In this document: positions 24,181 to 32,585 of the stretch, piece by piece
Numbering within the stretch: position 1 is the stretch's first letter
How the letters are laid out: each line of letters begins with the position of its first letter
Source: a virus
Strand: one strand, 5' to 3'
DNA: 64,000 nucleotides
Virus record (IMG/VR): IMGVR_UViG_3300027969_000039
Span: 62,001-126,000 of that record
The notes under the pieces: generated by a model
What the model was told of the DNA's origin: nothing
Database searches by the model: none
What the model saw: the letters and a program-made list of their open reading frames with translations, nothing else
Program-made: the position numbers and the translations under genes

Positions 24181-25776
24181 TTACTCCAAAACTAATGACA
24201 TAGCGTCATCGCTATCTTCTATTTCCTCAATTGGTTCTTCATCTACAGTAAACAATTCATTAAACATAGTCATAGCATTAACTGTTTTTTTACCACTAAT
24301 ACCTTGGCTACCTGATTGGAATTGTTTCCAATAACTACTATGATAGTCAATCAACTCCCATGCTTCATCTTTAGTTTTCTTTGAAAAGATTTCATCAACT
24401 AATGTAGTGAAGAATCTATCACCTTCAAACTTATGAACAATCATCTTAGGAATCACACCTTGTTCATATTGCCGATTAGCCTCTTGAACTGCATTCATAT
24501 GCATCCAAACATTGTGACTTTGAATCAATGTGTAACTCAATGTATCCCAACTTGTTTTAGTTTCTTTGCCATGTTGTCCTAAGAATCCTACCCCACGATA
24601 ACACATATCTTTGAGTGTAAGTAAATCAGTTACTGGACTATCCGTAAATGTTTTATGTATTCCTTCAGCTAACACCGCATCACGAAACTTGCGAGTATCA
24701 CTAGCATATGATTTCTTCTCGGCAGTCTTTTCCATTTGATAAGACCACTTCTTATTATGTTGAATAGTTGTATTAAAATATGCCAATCCTTTAGCTGCAC
24801 TATAAAATGGACTTGCACAGTCAAAAGTAATTTGAAGTTTAGGATTATGATATTTACGAATAGCTTTTTGAATATCAGTAAACAATACTGCATATTCTAA
24901 TATACTTGTACCCAAACAATGTACTAAATCATGCTTATCTTCACGCAATAACCCGTCGTGAATTATTTCAGTCAATCTACGCAATGTCAAATGAATGTCA
25001 ATTTTATTTTGTCCACCGAACGCCCATCCGTTAAAATGATTATCTGGATAGATATTTGGGTCACAGTATTTTTTCATTTCAGTATACCATGTATCGCTGG
25101 CTGTATGATTACGACCCTGCAACACATTTAAAAACTTGCATTTCCCTGAGCGATTTTTTATAAAATATTCATTATTGATATGAGTAGCTGTTATAGCTTC
25201 TTCAACATTTTTGATACCATGCAGACTTTTTCCAGTACCTGGAATAGTGTTACCATCACTATCTTTTTCTACTGTCTTAGGGTCTTTCATATGAAAAGTA
25301 AGTTCAGACTGACTTGGTATATCTAAACACATACCATAGTCCATGTATGTGTCCATCCATGTTAATACTGCTTTGCGTTTTTTCATAGCACGAGGACAGT
25401 TAGGATCCTTCCAGTCTGCGGGCCATTGACCTTTTAAAATTTGAAAGCCACCACTGTCACCCAACATGAATGTACCTTGCTCACGCTCACGTATGATACT
25501 CTCATTGTTATCGTTCACAGTGGTATCTAAGTTAGCATGACCGGCAGAGTATAGTCCCCACTTGTAATAGTAAAGACCTTCTTTGCTGTTTAAGAAGTTT
25601 AATTTCTCAACATCGCCCTTGAACCCTGCAGGGATGCGAGCCTGATCAAAGTATGGTTCACCCTTGCGTTGCTTACCCAAACCAGCAATATAGAAACTGC
25701 TGACTGCGGGTAAGAACAATGCCCATTCAGGGTCTTGTTTTAGTGATAGATTATCCTGGACCATATGGTAAATCAT
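24181..25776 (-). CDS. dpdA: DpdA-like DNA 7-deazaguanine transglycosylase
   Basis: 531 residues, related to tRNA-guanine transglycosylase but of the phage DpdA type, which swaps guanine in DNA for a 7-deazaguanine. Motifs: MLGDSGGFQI with the general Asp at 107, LDIP 151-154, FLNVLQGRN (217-223), GWAFGG (250-255), LVHCLGTS, and ITFDCASP with the probable nucleophile Asp319. FolE, QueD and QueE in this window make the base. No QueC was found here, so the inserted base may be 7-carboxy-7-deazaguanine unless host QueC is used. Modified DNA resists restriction. Confidence 0.83.
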   Translation of the reverse strand: MIYHMVQDNLSLKQDPEWALFLPAVSSFYIAGLGKQRKGEPYFDQARIPAGFKGDVEKLNFLNSKEGLYYYKWGLYSAGHANLDTTVNDNNESIIREREQGTFMLGDSGGFQILKGQWPADWKDPNCPRAMKKRKAVLTWMDTYMDYGMCLDIPSQSELTFHMKDPKTVEKDSDGNTIPGTGKSLHGIKNVEEAITATHINNEYFIKNRSGKCKFLNVLQGRNHTASDTWYTEMKKYCDPNIYPDNHFNGWAFGGQNKIDIHLTLRRLTEIIHDGLLREDKHDLVHCLGTSILEYAVLFTDIQKAIRKYHNPKLQITFDCASPFYSAAKGLAYFNTTIQHNKKWSYQMEKTAEKKSYASDTRKFRDAVLAEGIHKTFTDSPVTDLLTLKDMCYRGVGFLGQHGKETKTSWDTLSYTLIQSHNVWMHMNAVQEANRQYEQGVIPKMIVHKFEGDRFFTTLVDEIFSKKTKDEAWELIDYHSSYWKQFQSGSQGISGKKTVNAMTMFNELFTVDEEPIEEIEDSDDAMSLVLE

Positions 25777-26137
25777 TAACCTCTTCTTTTTTAATTAAAG
25801 TTCTGACAATACGTATCTGTTCTTCTTTTTGCTTGATAGTGTCTAGTAAATCTTTGATAGTGGGATTAGTTTCTGCTAATGCTGATAATTCCATTTCTTC
25901 ATCACGCTTTTTTCTAGCCCAATCAAGTAATGATTCTGCATCAGATGATAACCCAATACTTGCATAGCTAGTATTCATTGTCATCCAAGTACTTCCGTCA
26001 AACACTTGCGTATCAGTACCATTAATACGTATCATCCCTTGAATAGGATTGTTTATATTCTGATTGATATAGGGAACACTAGTGTTCCCTGCGGAAACAA
26101 CGGTGTACTTACCCATTGGAGCTATACCCTTGATCAT
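25751..26137 (-). CDS. Conserved-type phage protein next to clamp, 128 aa
   Basis: The first half is a beta-rich Gly/Asn segment with MIRINGTDTQVFDGSTWM, typical of a structural or adaptor motif. The second half is a coiled coil with E/K-rich helix (IKDLLDTIKQKEEQIRIVRT). It overlaps the clamp stop by four bases and dpdA by 26. Proteins with this DG-x-x-W pattern occur in T4-like phages. No role known. Confidence 0.65.
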   Translation of the reverse strand: MIKGIAPMGKYTVVSAGNTSVPYINQNINNPIQGMIRINGTDTQVFDGSTWMTMNTSYASIGLSSDAESLLDWARKKRDEEMELSALAETNPTIKDLLDTIKQKEEQIRIVRTLIKKEEVNDLPYGPG

Positions 26138-26865
26138 TTTTTGTTCGCTGGAAGCAAGTAAACATATGTTGCGATACCACTATCAACTGTAATCTCAGTC
26201 GCACCTTGTTCGCTAATCTTGACTTTCTTGTCACCAACTTGATCCATGATACTCAAGAATTCTTTAACGGGCCACTTATGTGTACCAGCTAGTGTACCAG
26301 TCACTGGGGTGTTGAACACAAAGTTACCACTGTGAGTTGATGCATCACCAAAGTATATCTTCAAATCACTGCCATCAGTTTTGAATACAAAATGTTCTTC
26401 TTCGCTATTAGCATTTGCTTGCTTTTTAAGACGTTGAATACCTGCAACTGTCGGCTCAAATTCAACATTCCATTTAGCACCTTTGAATGATACACTCTTA
26501 ACTTTTTCATCGACTACGCTTTTAAGCATAAGACGATAGTCATTAACAAAATCACCGTTCTTTGTTTCGAAATGAATAGTAGATGGAACATCTACACCAT
26601 CACGCTGAGTACGAACAACATTGATTTTAGCATCTTTGTCATATTCGTCAAACCCGATAATTGTCTTGAGTTTACTCAAGTTAGGCATACCAAACACACC
26701 GATAAAGTCAGCTAGTGGGTCTTTGAATGTACCACTTACGATAACATTTTTGTTTTCAGCTACTGCATTGATAGTAGTCTCTGTATCAGTACCAGTAACT
26801 TTAACAAGTTCAATTGTACCAAGACCATGCGTATGGTCAATTAAGTCTTTTAAATAATCTTTCAT
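26134..26865 (-). CDS. 45: DNA polymerase sliding clamp (gp45-like)
   Basis: 243 residues against 228 in T4. The clamp trimer encircles DNA, tethers gp43 and, in T4, activates late transcription. Family-like features: MKDYLKDLIDHTHGLGTIEL, PLADFIGVFGMPNLSKLKTI with a Gly-x-Pro turn, DYRLMLKSVVDEKVKSVSF, WPVKEFLSIMDQ and a final IATYVYLLPA. Sits beside gp43 as expected. Early promoter at 26908-26936, AAAGGAAAC before the ATG. Confidence 0.87.
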   Translation of the reverse strand: MKDYLKDLIDHTHGLGTIELVKVTGTDTETTINAVAENKNVIVSGTFKDPLADFIGVFGMPNLSKLKTIIGFDEYDKDAKINVVRTQRDGVDVPSTIHFETKNGDFVNDYRLMLKSVVDEKVKSVSFKGAKWNVEFEPTVAGIQRLKKQANANSEEEHFVFKTDGSDLKIYFGDASTHSGNFVFNTPVTGTLAGTHKWPVKEFLSIMDQVGDKKVKISEQGATEITVDSGIATYVYLLPANKK

Positions 26866-26907
26866 TTTGTTTCCTTTGTTTAAAATATTTAGGAGTTCCT
26901 ATCACGT

Positions 26908-26936
26908 ATTATAGTGGAATATATTGCAATAGTCAA
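26908..26936 (-). promoter_or_regulatory. Sigma70 promoter for the clamp gene
   Basis: TTGACT (26936-26931), 17-base spacer, TATAAT (26913-26908). It lies in the 78-base gap between the clamp and polymerase genes and gives a leader of about 36 bases. Confidence 0.82.
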
Positions 26937-26943
26937 CACCAGT

Positions 26944-29649
26944 TTAACCGAATGTGAATAAATCATCAAATGTTGAATTAACATCGGTGTTGCTTCTGAT
27001 ATCCCAATCTAATACACCAAGCAAGTTGTCTATCTTTTCATCAACCAATGTTGATTCCATTAGTAAATCATCAAATGGCAATTCTTTGAACCAACTTGGC
27101 AATCTCAATTCATCAACCGGATATGCGATACTAGTGAAACCTAATGCATTATCTTTGAGTTTACATACAACAATCTTCATACCATCTATAATCTTCTGGC
27201 TGTAGTTATCACCGTATACTCTGCGTAGATAGTTCCAGTTGATTGCTGCCCGTGCATGACCGACACCACACTTACCAGTCTTTTCAAACTCAATGGTATG
27301 CTTAGTCAAATTGTTAACACTCTTTGGACTACCCTTAGTCCAGCTGTCTTGTTCAGACAATTTGTTTTTGAATTCTTTGACCATTTCAATAACTTTATCC
27401 CTTTGAGCACCGGCAAGTACTTTTGTAAGTACATCCATTAAGAATTCTTGTATGTACTTTGGAGTATCAGCACGTTTCAAGTCAAGACCCATAGCTTTGA
27501 TATCACCATTCTTGCCGTTTGTGTCTTTACGCTTGCCTTCTTTATCAAAGATATTAATAGCATAACGCTTCTTAGTAATAAAGATAGCACGATCACCAAT
27601 CAATTCACGCCCAGCTTTAATGATTAAACCATTCTTTCTTGGAGCATGAAATGCTCGTTCCATGAATGCAGGGAATGATTCGTTTGCTTGTTCAGCAATA
27701 CTATCATATAGTCCGATACAAGTTTCTTTGTTCCACTCTAGTTCCCCGTTCGCTATTTGCGAATTGAGAATAGGATATGCAGTAAAGTAACATGAGTCAG
27801 TATCACCATACACAATAGCATTACCATCGTGTGCATATTCACCTGCAATTGTTTCGTTGATTGTACTCATCATATGTTTAACAATCTGACGACCACTTAA
27901 TGTAACTGATTGCCCGATACGCTTATCATAGAATCTGCAATGTTCATTCAATAGTGCGCCATACGCAGAGTTCAACAAAATCTTACGAACAAGTTGACGT
28001 TTATCATAATATTCATATTGGTCAGTGCCATAAGCTGCTTTTGCTTTAGCTTGCATTTCTTTACGTTCACTATACCAGCGAGACAATAGTCCTGGGACTA
28101 CGCCCTCTTTCTCATAAGTAAAGATTGTACCATTCGCAGATAGCATCCATGGGCGATTGCTATCAAATATAATCTTCCATATTTCAGCAGCACTATATTC
28201 TTCACTGCGACCATCTTCATAATCTAATGTAAGCATTACTCCACGGTCTTGATTCATAATAGCTGTATACTCTAATACACTAAACAAGTTTTCCCATAGA
28301 ATAGCACCAGTAACATCATCGTCACCTTCTTTGAATCGTTTCTTAAGGCTAGCAAGTTGCTTGCCCTTATCGTCCATATACTTGTCAGTTAATGTCTGAC
28401 GGACTTGACCAACGATGGTTTCTCCTGCCATGTTGAGGGCACGAATAACCGAGGGATAGAGCGAGTTAATGTCAACTGCTCCGACATATTCGTGCATGCC
28501 TTTTTTGGGCGTAGCAACGAAGGCACCTGCTGCTGGCGTTGTTTCTTCTGCATTTTCATTCTTTCGTTTTTTGTCTGGCACTACTAAACCGCGTTCATGC
28601 GCTTCATTGAAAATTGCCATTTCAATCATAGCTACAGAACCCATTACTGTTGGCAGTAATACTGTATTCTCATGTGCTAGCTGATTAGCTAGTTCTAAGA
28701 ATTGAAGTTTGTTGTGAATCTTCACTAACAACATGGTATCTTGACGATTATATTCAATAAACTTTTTAAAGTCTTTGTTATACAACTGGTCAAGAGTACC
28801 TTCATATTGAGTTTTGTTCTCTCCTACTTCCATCTCACCAATAGCATCTAACTTATATGAATGTCGTGATTCATAGTTATACTTTTTGTAGAGTTGTAAA
28901 TAGTCCAAATGAATACGACCTACTAAATCGTATGTAGTTTCACTTTTGCCAAATCTTTCGTATTCTCTTGCTTTAGGAAGTTGACCCATCAAGCAAAACT
29001 TGCGTGTATCATCCTTACTCATTACTCTTGTGACACGATTAACCATATAAGGTATATCATATCCTTCACTGTTCCAGCCAGTCATTACATCAGCATCTTC
29101 AATGAGTTGAAAGAAAACATCAAACATATCCTTCTCGTTAGTGAAAAGCATACAGTTCTCAAACTCATTACATATTTCTTGCGCTGTTTCTGGACTCATG
29201 TGCTTAGGAGCAATGACCAATGTAACTAATGTATCTTGCCAATCCAAATATAATGAGATAGCAGTCACTGGATTGAATGGGTCAGTCGTAGGACTAAAAC
29301 CTTTCTCAGGGTCAAAGTCTACCTCAATGTCAAAGAAGCAAGTATGTAGTTTAGGAACATCTGCCTTAAGATAGTTTTCACTAAGGCAACGAAAAATTAC
29401 TGGCACATCACTTTCAAATAATTTCTTACCTGAATGTATACGTTTTTCTTTTTCAAACTCTTGTCGTTTGCGTGTACTGAAACGATTTACAGGGTCACCA
29501 TATATACTGCGATACTTTCCCTTATGATCGGGATAGTAGAGTACATAGTTTGTGGGATATTCTTTGTATTGACGCTTTCCGTTCTGGTCTCGTTCCACCA
29601 CATAGATACGATCCTCATCCCTTGAGTGTATTGCATCCACATAGGACAT
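26944..29649 (-). CDS. 43: Family B DNA polymerase (gp43-like)
   Basis: 901 residues, matching T4 gp43 (898). Exonuclease motifs: FFDIEVDFD (Exo I, 106-113), MTGWNSEGYDIPYM (Exo II region) and YNRQDTMLL (Exo III). Polymerase motifs: DINSLYPSVI (motif A), KILLNSAYGAL (motif B) and YGDTDSCY (motif C). The C-terminus ends FDDLFTFG, like the clamp-binding tail of T4 polymerase. It overlaps the DsbA-like gene by one base, so transcription probably begins at the promoter at 29932-29960. The phage replicase. Confidence 0.97.
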   Translation of the reverse strand: MSYVDAIHSRDEDRIYVVERDQNGKRQYKEYPTNYVLYYPDHKGKYRSIYGDPVNRFSTRKRQEFEKEKRIHSGKKLFESDVPVIFRCLSENYLKADVPKLHTCFFDIEVDFDPEKGFSPTTDPFNPVTAISLYLDWQDTLVTLVIAPKHMSPETAQEICNEFENCMLFTNEKDMFDVFFQLIEDADVMTGWNSEGYDIPYMVNRVTRVMSKDDTRKFCLMGQLPKAREYERFGKSETTYDLVGRIHLDYLQLYKKYNYESRHSYKLDAIGEMEVGENKTQYEGTLDQLYNKDFKKFIEYNRQDTMLLVKIHNKLQFLELANQLAHENTVLLPTVMGSVAMIEMAIFNEAHERGLVVPDKKRKNENAEETTPAAGAFVATPKKGMHEYVGAVDINSLYPSVIRALNMAGETIVGQVRQTLTDKYMDDKGKQLASLKKRFKEGDDDVTGAILWENLFSVLEYTAIMNQDRGVMLTLDYEDGRSEEYSAAEIWKIIFDSNRPWMLSANGTIFTYEKEGVVPGLLSRWYSERKEMQAKAKAAYGTDQYEYYDKRQLVRKILLNSAYGALLNEHCRFYDKRIGQSVTLSGRQIVKHMMSTINETIAGEYAHDGNAIVYGDTDSCYFTAYPILNSQIANGELEWNKETCIGLYDSIAEQANESFPAFMERAFHAPRKNGLIIKAGRELIGDRAIFITKKRYAINIFDKEGKRKDTNGKNGDIKAMGLDLKRADTPKYIQEFLMDVLTKVLAGAQRDKVIEMVKEFKNKLSEQDSWTKGSPKSVNNLTKHTIEFEKTGKCGVGHARAAINWNYLRRVYGDNYSQKIIDGMKIVVCKLKDNALGFTSIAYPVDELRLPSWFKELPFDDLLMESTLVDEKIDNLLGVLDWDIRSNTDVNSTFDDLFTFG

Positions 29650-29909
29650 TACAGTGTTTTACCCACAGTTTCCAAGATAGTATTTAATTCCTCGTGGTCG
29701 GCATTTGTTTGACCAAGACTTGCTTTGTGTGCGACAGATATTGCCTTCTTAAGAATGCTAGGCTTTACTTCTAGTTCTTCTGCAATAGCCTTGACAGTAT
29801 CACTTAGACCCTCGCGTAGGGTATCGATCTCGTGTAATACTACCATGCCCTCGTTGATAAGTTGAGTCAACTTAATCTTTTGCTCTCCGGTAAACATTTT
29901 ATCACTCAT
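29649..29909 (-). CDS. dsbA: DsbA-like double-stranded DNA-binding/late transcription protein
   Basis: Starts at ATG 29909 with AAGGAGAAAC upstream. 86 residues, as T4 DsbA (89). Helical throughout: EQKIKLTQLINEGMVVLHEI, then GLSDTVKAIAEELEVKPSIL and KKAISVAHKASLG. This matches T4-like late-promoter DNA-binding proteins, which bind near late promoters. Directly upstream of gp43, as in related phages. Confidence 0.75.
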   Translation of the reverse strand: MSDKMFTGEQKIKLTQLINEGMVVLHEIDTLREGLSDTVKAIAEELEVKPSILKKAISVAHKASLGQTNADHEELNTILETVGKTL

Positions 29910-29931
29910 AGTTTCTCCTTGTAAAGTAATT

Positions 29932-29960
29932 AGTATACATGCCTTGTGTAGAAAAGTCAA
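29932..29960 (-). promoter_or_regulatory. Sigma70 promoter for dsbA-gp43
   Basis: TTGACT (29960-29955), 17-base spacer, TATACT (29937-29932). The leader is about 17 bases and contains AAGGAG. It overlaps the 3' end of the tilS gene. Confidence 0.8.
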
Positions 29961-30565
29961 ACATTTTGCTGTTTTTCTACAATCTTTTTAACCACAGTAT
30001 TCAGTCCTGGGTTAATATGTAATGCGTGTGGCATTAAATGTGTTCTTACATAGTTACGCATATACTTCGTGTCATCATTGCTATTATCGTGACACCAATC
30101 AATTGATTTCTGTTCGCACCATTTTGTGAATTCGATTTTGTTTGTAGTTAGAAATGGGCGAACAACATTGTTTCTTTTTGCTGGGATAACTTTGGCTTGT
30201 CCATGCATTGCTGACCAAAGATATGTTTCTACGCAATCATCTAAGTGATGACCAGTTATCACTGGACCCAATGAATTGCCAATACTATCCAAAAAATCAT
30301 AGCGTTCATTACGCCAATGTTCTTCCATGCTAAGTTCTTTGGGTTTACTCTTTTTAATCATCCCAATCATCAATGGAAGTTTTCGTTCTGTGCAGAAATT
30401 AGCAACAAATTGTAAGGCTCGTTCGCTATTCTCTGTTCCATGATGGAAGAAAGCGCAACCTACCTTATGCTTGTGTGAAAGGAAATCAGTGATGGCAACA
30501 GAGTCAACACCGCCACTAAGTGCGACAACAACTTCTTTTGGTAATGGAAAGAGTAGTTTTAGCAT
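29957..30565 (-). CDS. tilS: TilS-like tRNA(Ile)-lysidine synthase (PP-loop ATPase)
   Basis: VVVALSGGVDSVAITDFL is the PP-loop near the N-terminus. CAFFHHGTENSE, RNERYDFLDSI, VITGHHLDDCVETYLW and WCHDNSNDDTKYMRNYVRTH follow in TilS order. 202 residues, the catalytic domain without the C-terminal tRNA-contact domains of bacterial TilS (about 430). Known TilS puts lysidine at C34 of tRNA-Ile(CAU). A phage copy may alter decoding of AUA, frequent in AT-rich DNA. QueC also has a PP-loop, but the D-N-S-N and R-N-Y-x-R motifs favour TilS. Confidence 0.78.
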   Translation of the reverse strand: MLKLLFPLPKEVVVALSGGVDSVAITDFLSHKHKVGCAFFHHGTENSERALQFVANFCTERKLPLMIGMIKKSKPKELSMEEHWRNERYDFLDSIGNSLGPVITGHHLDDCVETYLWSAMHGQAKVIPAKRNNVVRPFLTTNKIEFTKWCEQKSIDWCHDNSNDDTKYMRNYVRTHLMPHALHINPGLNTVVKKIVEKQQNV

Positions 30566-30571
30566 CTACGC

Positions 30572-30600
30572 ATTATAGCATAGAAACGATTTTATTGAAA
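30572..30600 (-). promoter_or_regulatory. Sigma70-like promoter, leaderless start of tilS
   Basis: TTTCAA (30600-30595, weak), 17-base spacer, TATAAT (30577-30572). The ATG at 30565 follows the -10 by six bases, so the mRNA should begin at the start codon. Confidence 0.65.
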
Positions 30601-31176
30601 GATTTCTGGGTGACTTTTGCCAAATATTTTCATGGCTTTGCCCGCAGTCATATCTGCTAGCATTTCAATTGGGCTACCAGGATAACTATCGCCCGGTTCG
30701 ATCATATTCAATTCACCTTGACGTACATGGGTTAGTTCGTGATAAACGGTACGCATAATGTCAACCATGTTACGATTAGCAACATATACCCAAACACTGT
30801 TATCGTTTTCTGAATGACGACCGGTGTGATGTCCTTGTTGTGCTTCTTCGGTATTGTAACTGAATTCAAATTTAGGTGTAGATTGTAGATGTAATTCTTT
30901 ACTAGCCCACTGGATGAATTTTTGCATTATTGGATTGTCTTCCAAGAAGTTTGGTTCATCGCTTGCTTCATCTAATTTACCCTTGACCCATTCATCTGGT
31001 GATCTTTTGAATTTGTGAACGAACAAATCATGTAATGCTTTACCAGTGATACGATGTTTACTTGCAATATTTTGCATCAACTTGTCAATAGTATTATAGT
31101 CATATTTTTGCAATGACGGTAGTCTTTTTGATAATTCAATTGCAGCGGATTCAACAATGATGTGTTTTGTGAGCAT
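30592..31176 (-). CDS. Zinc-peptidase-like protein with capsid-type N-terminal tag
   Basis: Start placed at ATG 31176, four bases after a GATAAATA late promoter. A GTG at 31200 is possible. The N-terminus MLTKHIIVE|SA fits the (I/L)-x-E tag of T4 internal head proteins. TVYHELTHVRQGE near residue 155 is an HExxH zinc site, followed by an E-M-L-A-D-M segment that could give the third ligand. The front half is helical with an FVHKFKRSPDEWVKGKLDEA stretch. I infer a late, possibly packaged, peptidase. Substrate unknown. Confidence 0.72.
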   Translation of the reverse strand: MLTKHIIVESAAIELSKRLPSLQKYDYNTIDKLMQNIASKHRITGKALHDLFVHKFKRSPDEWVKGKLDEASDEPNFLEDNPIMQKFIQWASKELHLQSTPKFEFSYNTEEAQQGHHTGRHSENDNSVWVYVANRNMVDIMRTVYHELTHVRQGELNMIEPGDSYPGSPIEMLADMTAGKAMKIFGKSHPEIFQ

Positions 31177-31180
31177 TATG

Positions 31181-31188
31181 TATTTATC
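31181..31188 (-). promoter_or_regulatory. T4-like late promoter, leaderless
   Basis: GATAAATA on the minus strand, followed by CATA and then ATG 31176. In T4 late promoters transcription starts about five bases after the octamer, so the start codon should be at the 5' end. Confidence 0.65.
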
Positions 31189-31200
31189 AATGGTGCTCAC

Positions 31201-31272
31201 TTTAACGAACTAAATGGGTAGCGATTCCTATTCGTTGGCCAGCAGCCGGCCACACGGCCCTAAGGTGTGTTC
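31201..31272. other. GC-rich intergenic stretch
   Basis: A 72-base gap with an unusually GC-rich core (about 31237-31259, with three GGCC words) that can fold into alternative short hairpins. No tRNA fold or open frame was found. It may be a terminator or a processed RNA between the oxygenase gene and the late peptidase gene. Confidence 0.3.
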
Positions 31273-31956
31273 TTACCAAGAATTTTCTTTTAATTCTAAG
31301 GTGTATGTATCAAATCTTTTCAATCTAGCTAAAAACTCATTAGTTTGTTCAGTAACAATTCCAGTCATTTGAAATGTAACTCGTGGAACATGTCCTGCAT
31401 TTGCAGTAGAGTGCGGAACATTCTTCCAATCAAATGTACTGACATCGCCGGCTTTCCATCCAGTGTGATTATAATTACCATAACTCCAAAAATGTCCCAT
31501 CTGCCAATCTGTTAATTGAACAACGATTCTAGTAACTAAGTATGGTTGTTCTGGATTCCATTTTTCAAGTTTGTCTAAATGCAAGTTCCAAACTTCACCC
31601 GGCATCTGCACATGTACACGATTCATGCAATCTTTCAATCCAAACAAATCACTAATCTTTTGCAGATTGGGAGATATCTTCCATGATAGATGACTGATTA
31701 TATAATCTTTACCATACCCGGTTTGTTCTAAATCATAATCTTCTGCTGCTAGTTCTTCTTCAGGTCTAGATTTACCTGCTTGTCCTCGTGTACGCCATGT
31801 TGCAGGTTTGCTATTACTAACTGCGTTTTCAACATCACTAGAGTAGTCAGCAATAATTCTTCCTAACTTAACAACTGTGTCATAGTTTGGGTCCATTTTA
31901 GTTGTATCAAAGTGATACTTACTTCTTATTTTTGTATTTTCCCAATTTGAATTCAT
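31273..31956 (-). CDS. 2-oxoglutarate/Fe(II) oxygenase-like protein, 227 aa
   Basis: The C-terminal half has VHVQMPGEVWNLHLDKLEKW with an H-x-D pair, RIVVQLTDWQMGHFWSYG, then GDVSTFDWKNVPHSTANAG with the distal His and an Arg in VPRVTFQ. These are the metal and 2-oxoglutarate ligands in a cupin fold, like aspartyl/asparaginyl hydroxylases. The substrate could be protein, sugar or base. It overlaps the sulfotransferase-like gene by four bases, so the two may modify the same target. Confidence 0.72.
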   Translation of the reverse strand: MNSNWENTKIRSKYHFDTTKMDPNYDTVVKLGRIIADYSSDVENAVSNSKPATWRTRGQAGKSRPEEELAAEDYDLEQTGYGKDYIISHLSWKISPNLQKISDLFGLKDCMNRVHVQMPGEVWNLHLDKLEKWNPEQPYLVTRIVVQLTDWQMGHFWSYGNYNHTGWKAGDVSTFDWKNVPHSTANAGHVPRVTFQMTGIVTEQTNEFLARLKRFDTYTLELKENSW

Positions 31957-32585
31957 ATTACAGTTACCCTTACATCTGATTCCCCATAATTTTGTTGATA
32001 TTCAACTGGGGGTTGTTCTATATTTAACATATCACAGAGCATGGTATTATTTAATGGGGTTTTGCCTGGGTAGTTTAAGGTGCCGTTGACAATACCGATG
32101 TTCTGTGCTTCAATAATTTTAGACATTGCACGTAGATTTTTATAATGTTGATAGTTTGGATATGTAATATCAAAATGTCCGCATTTTACCCACCACCCTA
32201 AACAAGCGTCATCGGGTCTGTGTACCAATATCAGTGGACATTCTGGCCAGGTCTTTTTTATAAACTCAATATGTTGAGTATAGCTGAACCAATGACTTTT
32301 GATTATACGAATGCCTTCACCATTAAATGGGCGGTCAAATTCTAATTCGTGTCCTTGTTTGCTGCGTGTGCCAAGACCATCTCCATCTAAAAACCAATCG
32401 CCGAATTCCATGCCCGGATCAAAGTATGCACCCATATGCATGAGTTCTGTGCGACCAGTCGCATCATGAAAATAGGTGCGCTCAATACTGTGGTCACTGC
32501 GATCAATACTGGGACTGTGATAGATGTTCTTCGCTACACTGCTCCATTTACTGCCTGGGGCGCCGGCTACAAATATATATTTCAT
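31953..32585 (-). CDS. Sulfotransferase-like protein, 210 aa
   Basis: IFVAGAPGSKWSSVAKNIYH at the N-terminus is a P-loop-like PAPS-binding start. RIIKSHWFSYTQ and LILVHRPDDACLGWW match the second PAPS region (R-x-P-x-D) of sulfotransferases. The family moves sulfate from PAPS to sugars or small molecules. It is the middle gene of the oxygenase/sulfotransferase/TctC group with overlapping codons. Acceptor unknown. Confidence 0.68.
   Translation of the reverse strand: MKYIFVAGAPGSKWSSVAKNIYHSPSIDRSDHSIERTYFHDATGRTELMHMGAYFDPGMEFGDWFLDGDGLGTRSKQGHELEFDRPFNGEGIRIIKSHWFSYTQHIEFIKKTWPECPLILVHRPDDACLGWWVKCGHFDITYPNYQHYKNLRAMSKIIEAQNIGIVNGTLNYPGKTPLNNTMLCDMLNIEQPPVEYQQNYGESDVRVTVI

Noticed and set aside
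29957-30565. QueC, to complete the deazaguanine pathway
   Set aside because: The PP-loop is present, but D-N-S-N...R-N-Y-x-R and G-H-H-L-D-D-x-x-E-T are TilS motifs, and QueC's zinc cysteines are absent.
31201-31272. A tRNA gene
   Set aside because: Length is close, but no acceptor stem or T-loop sequence pairs, and no CCA-ending arm was found.
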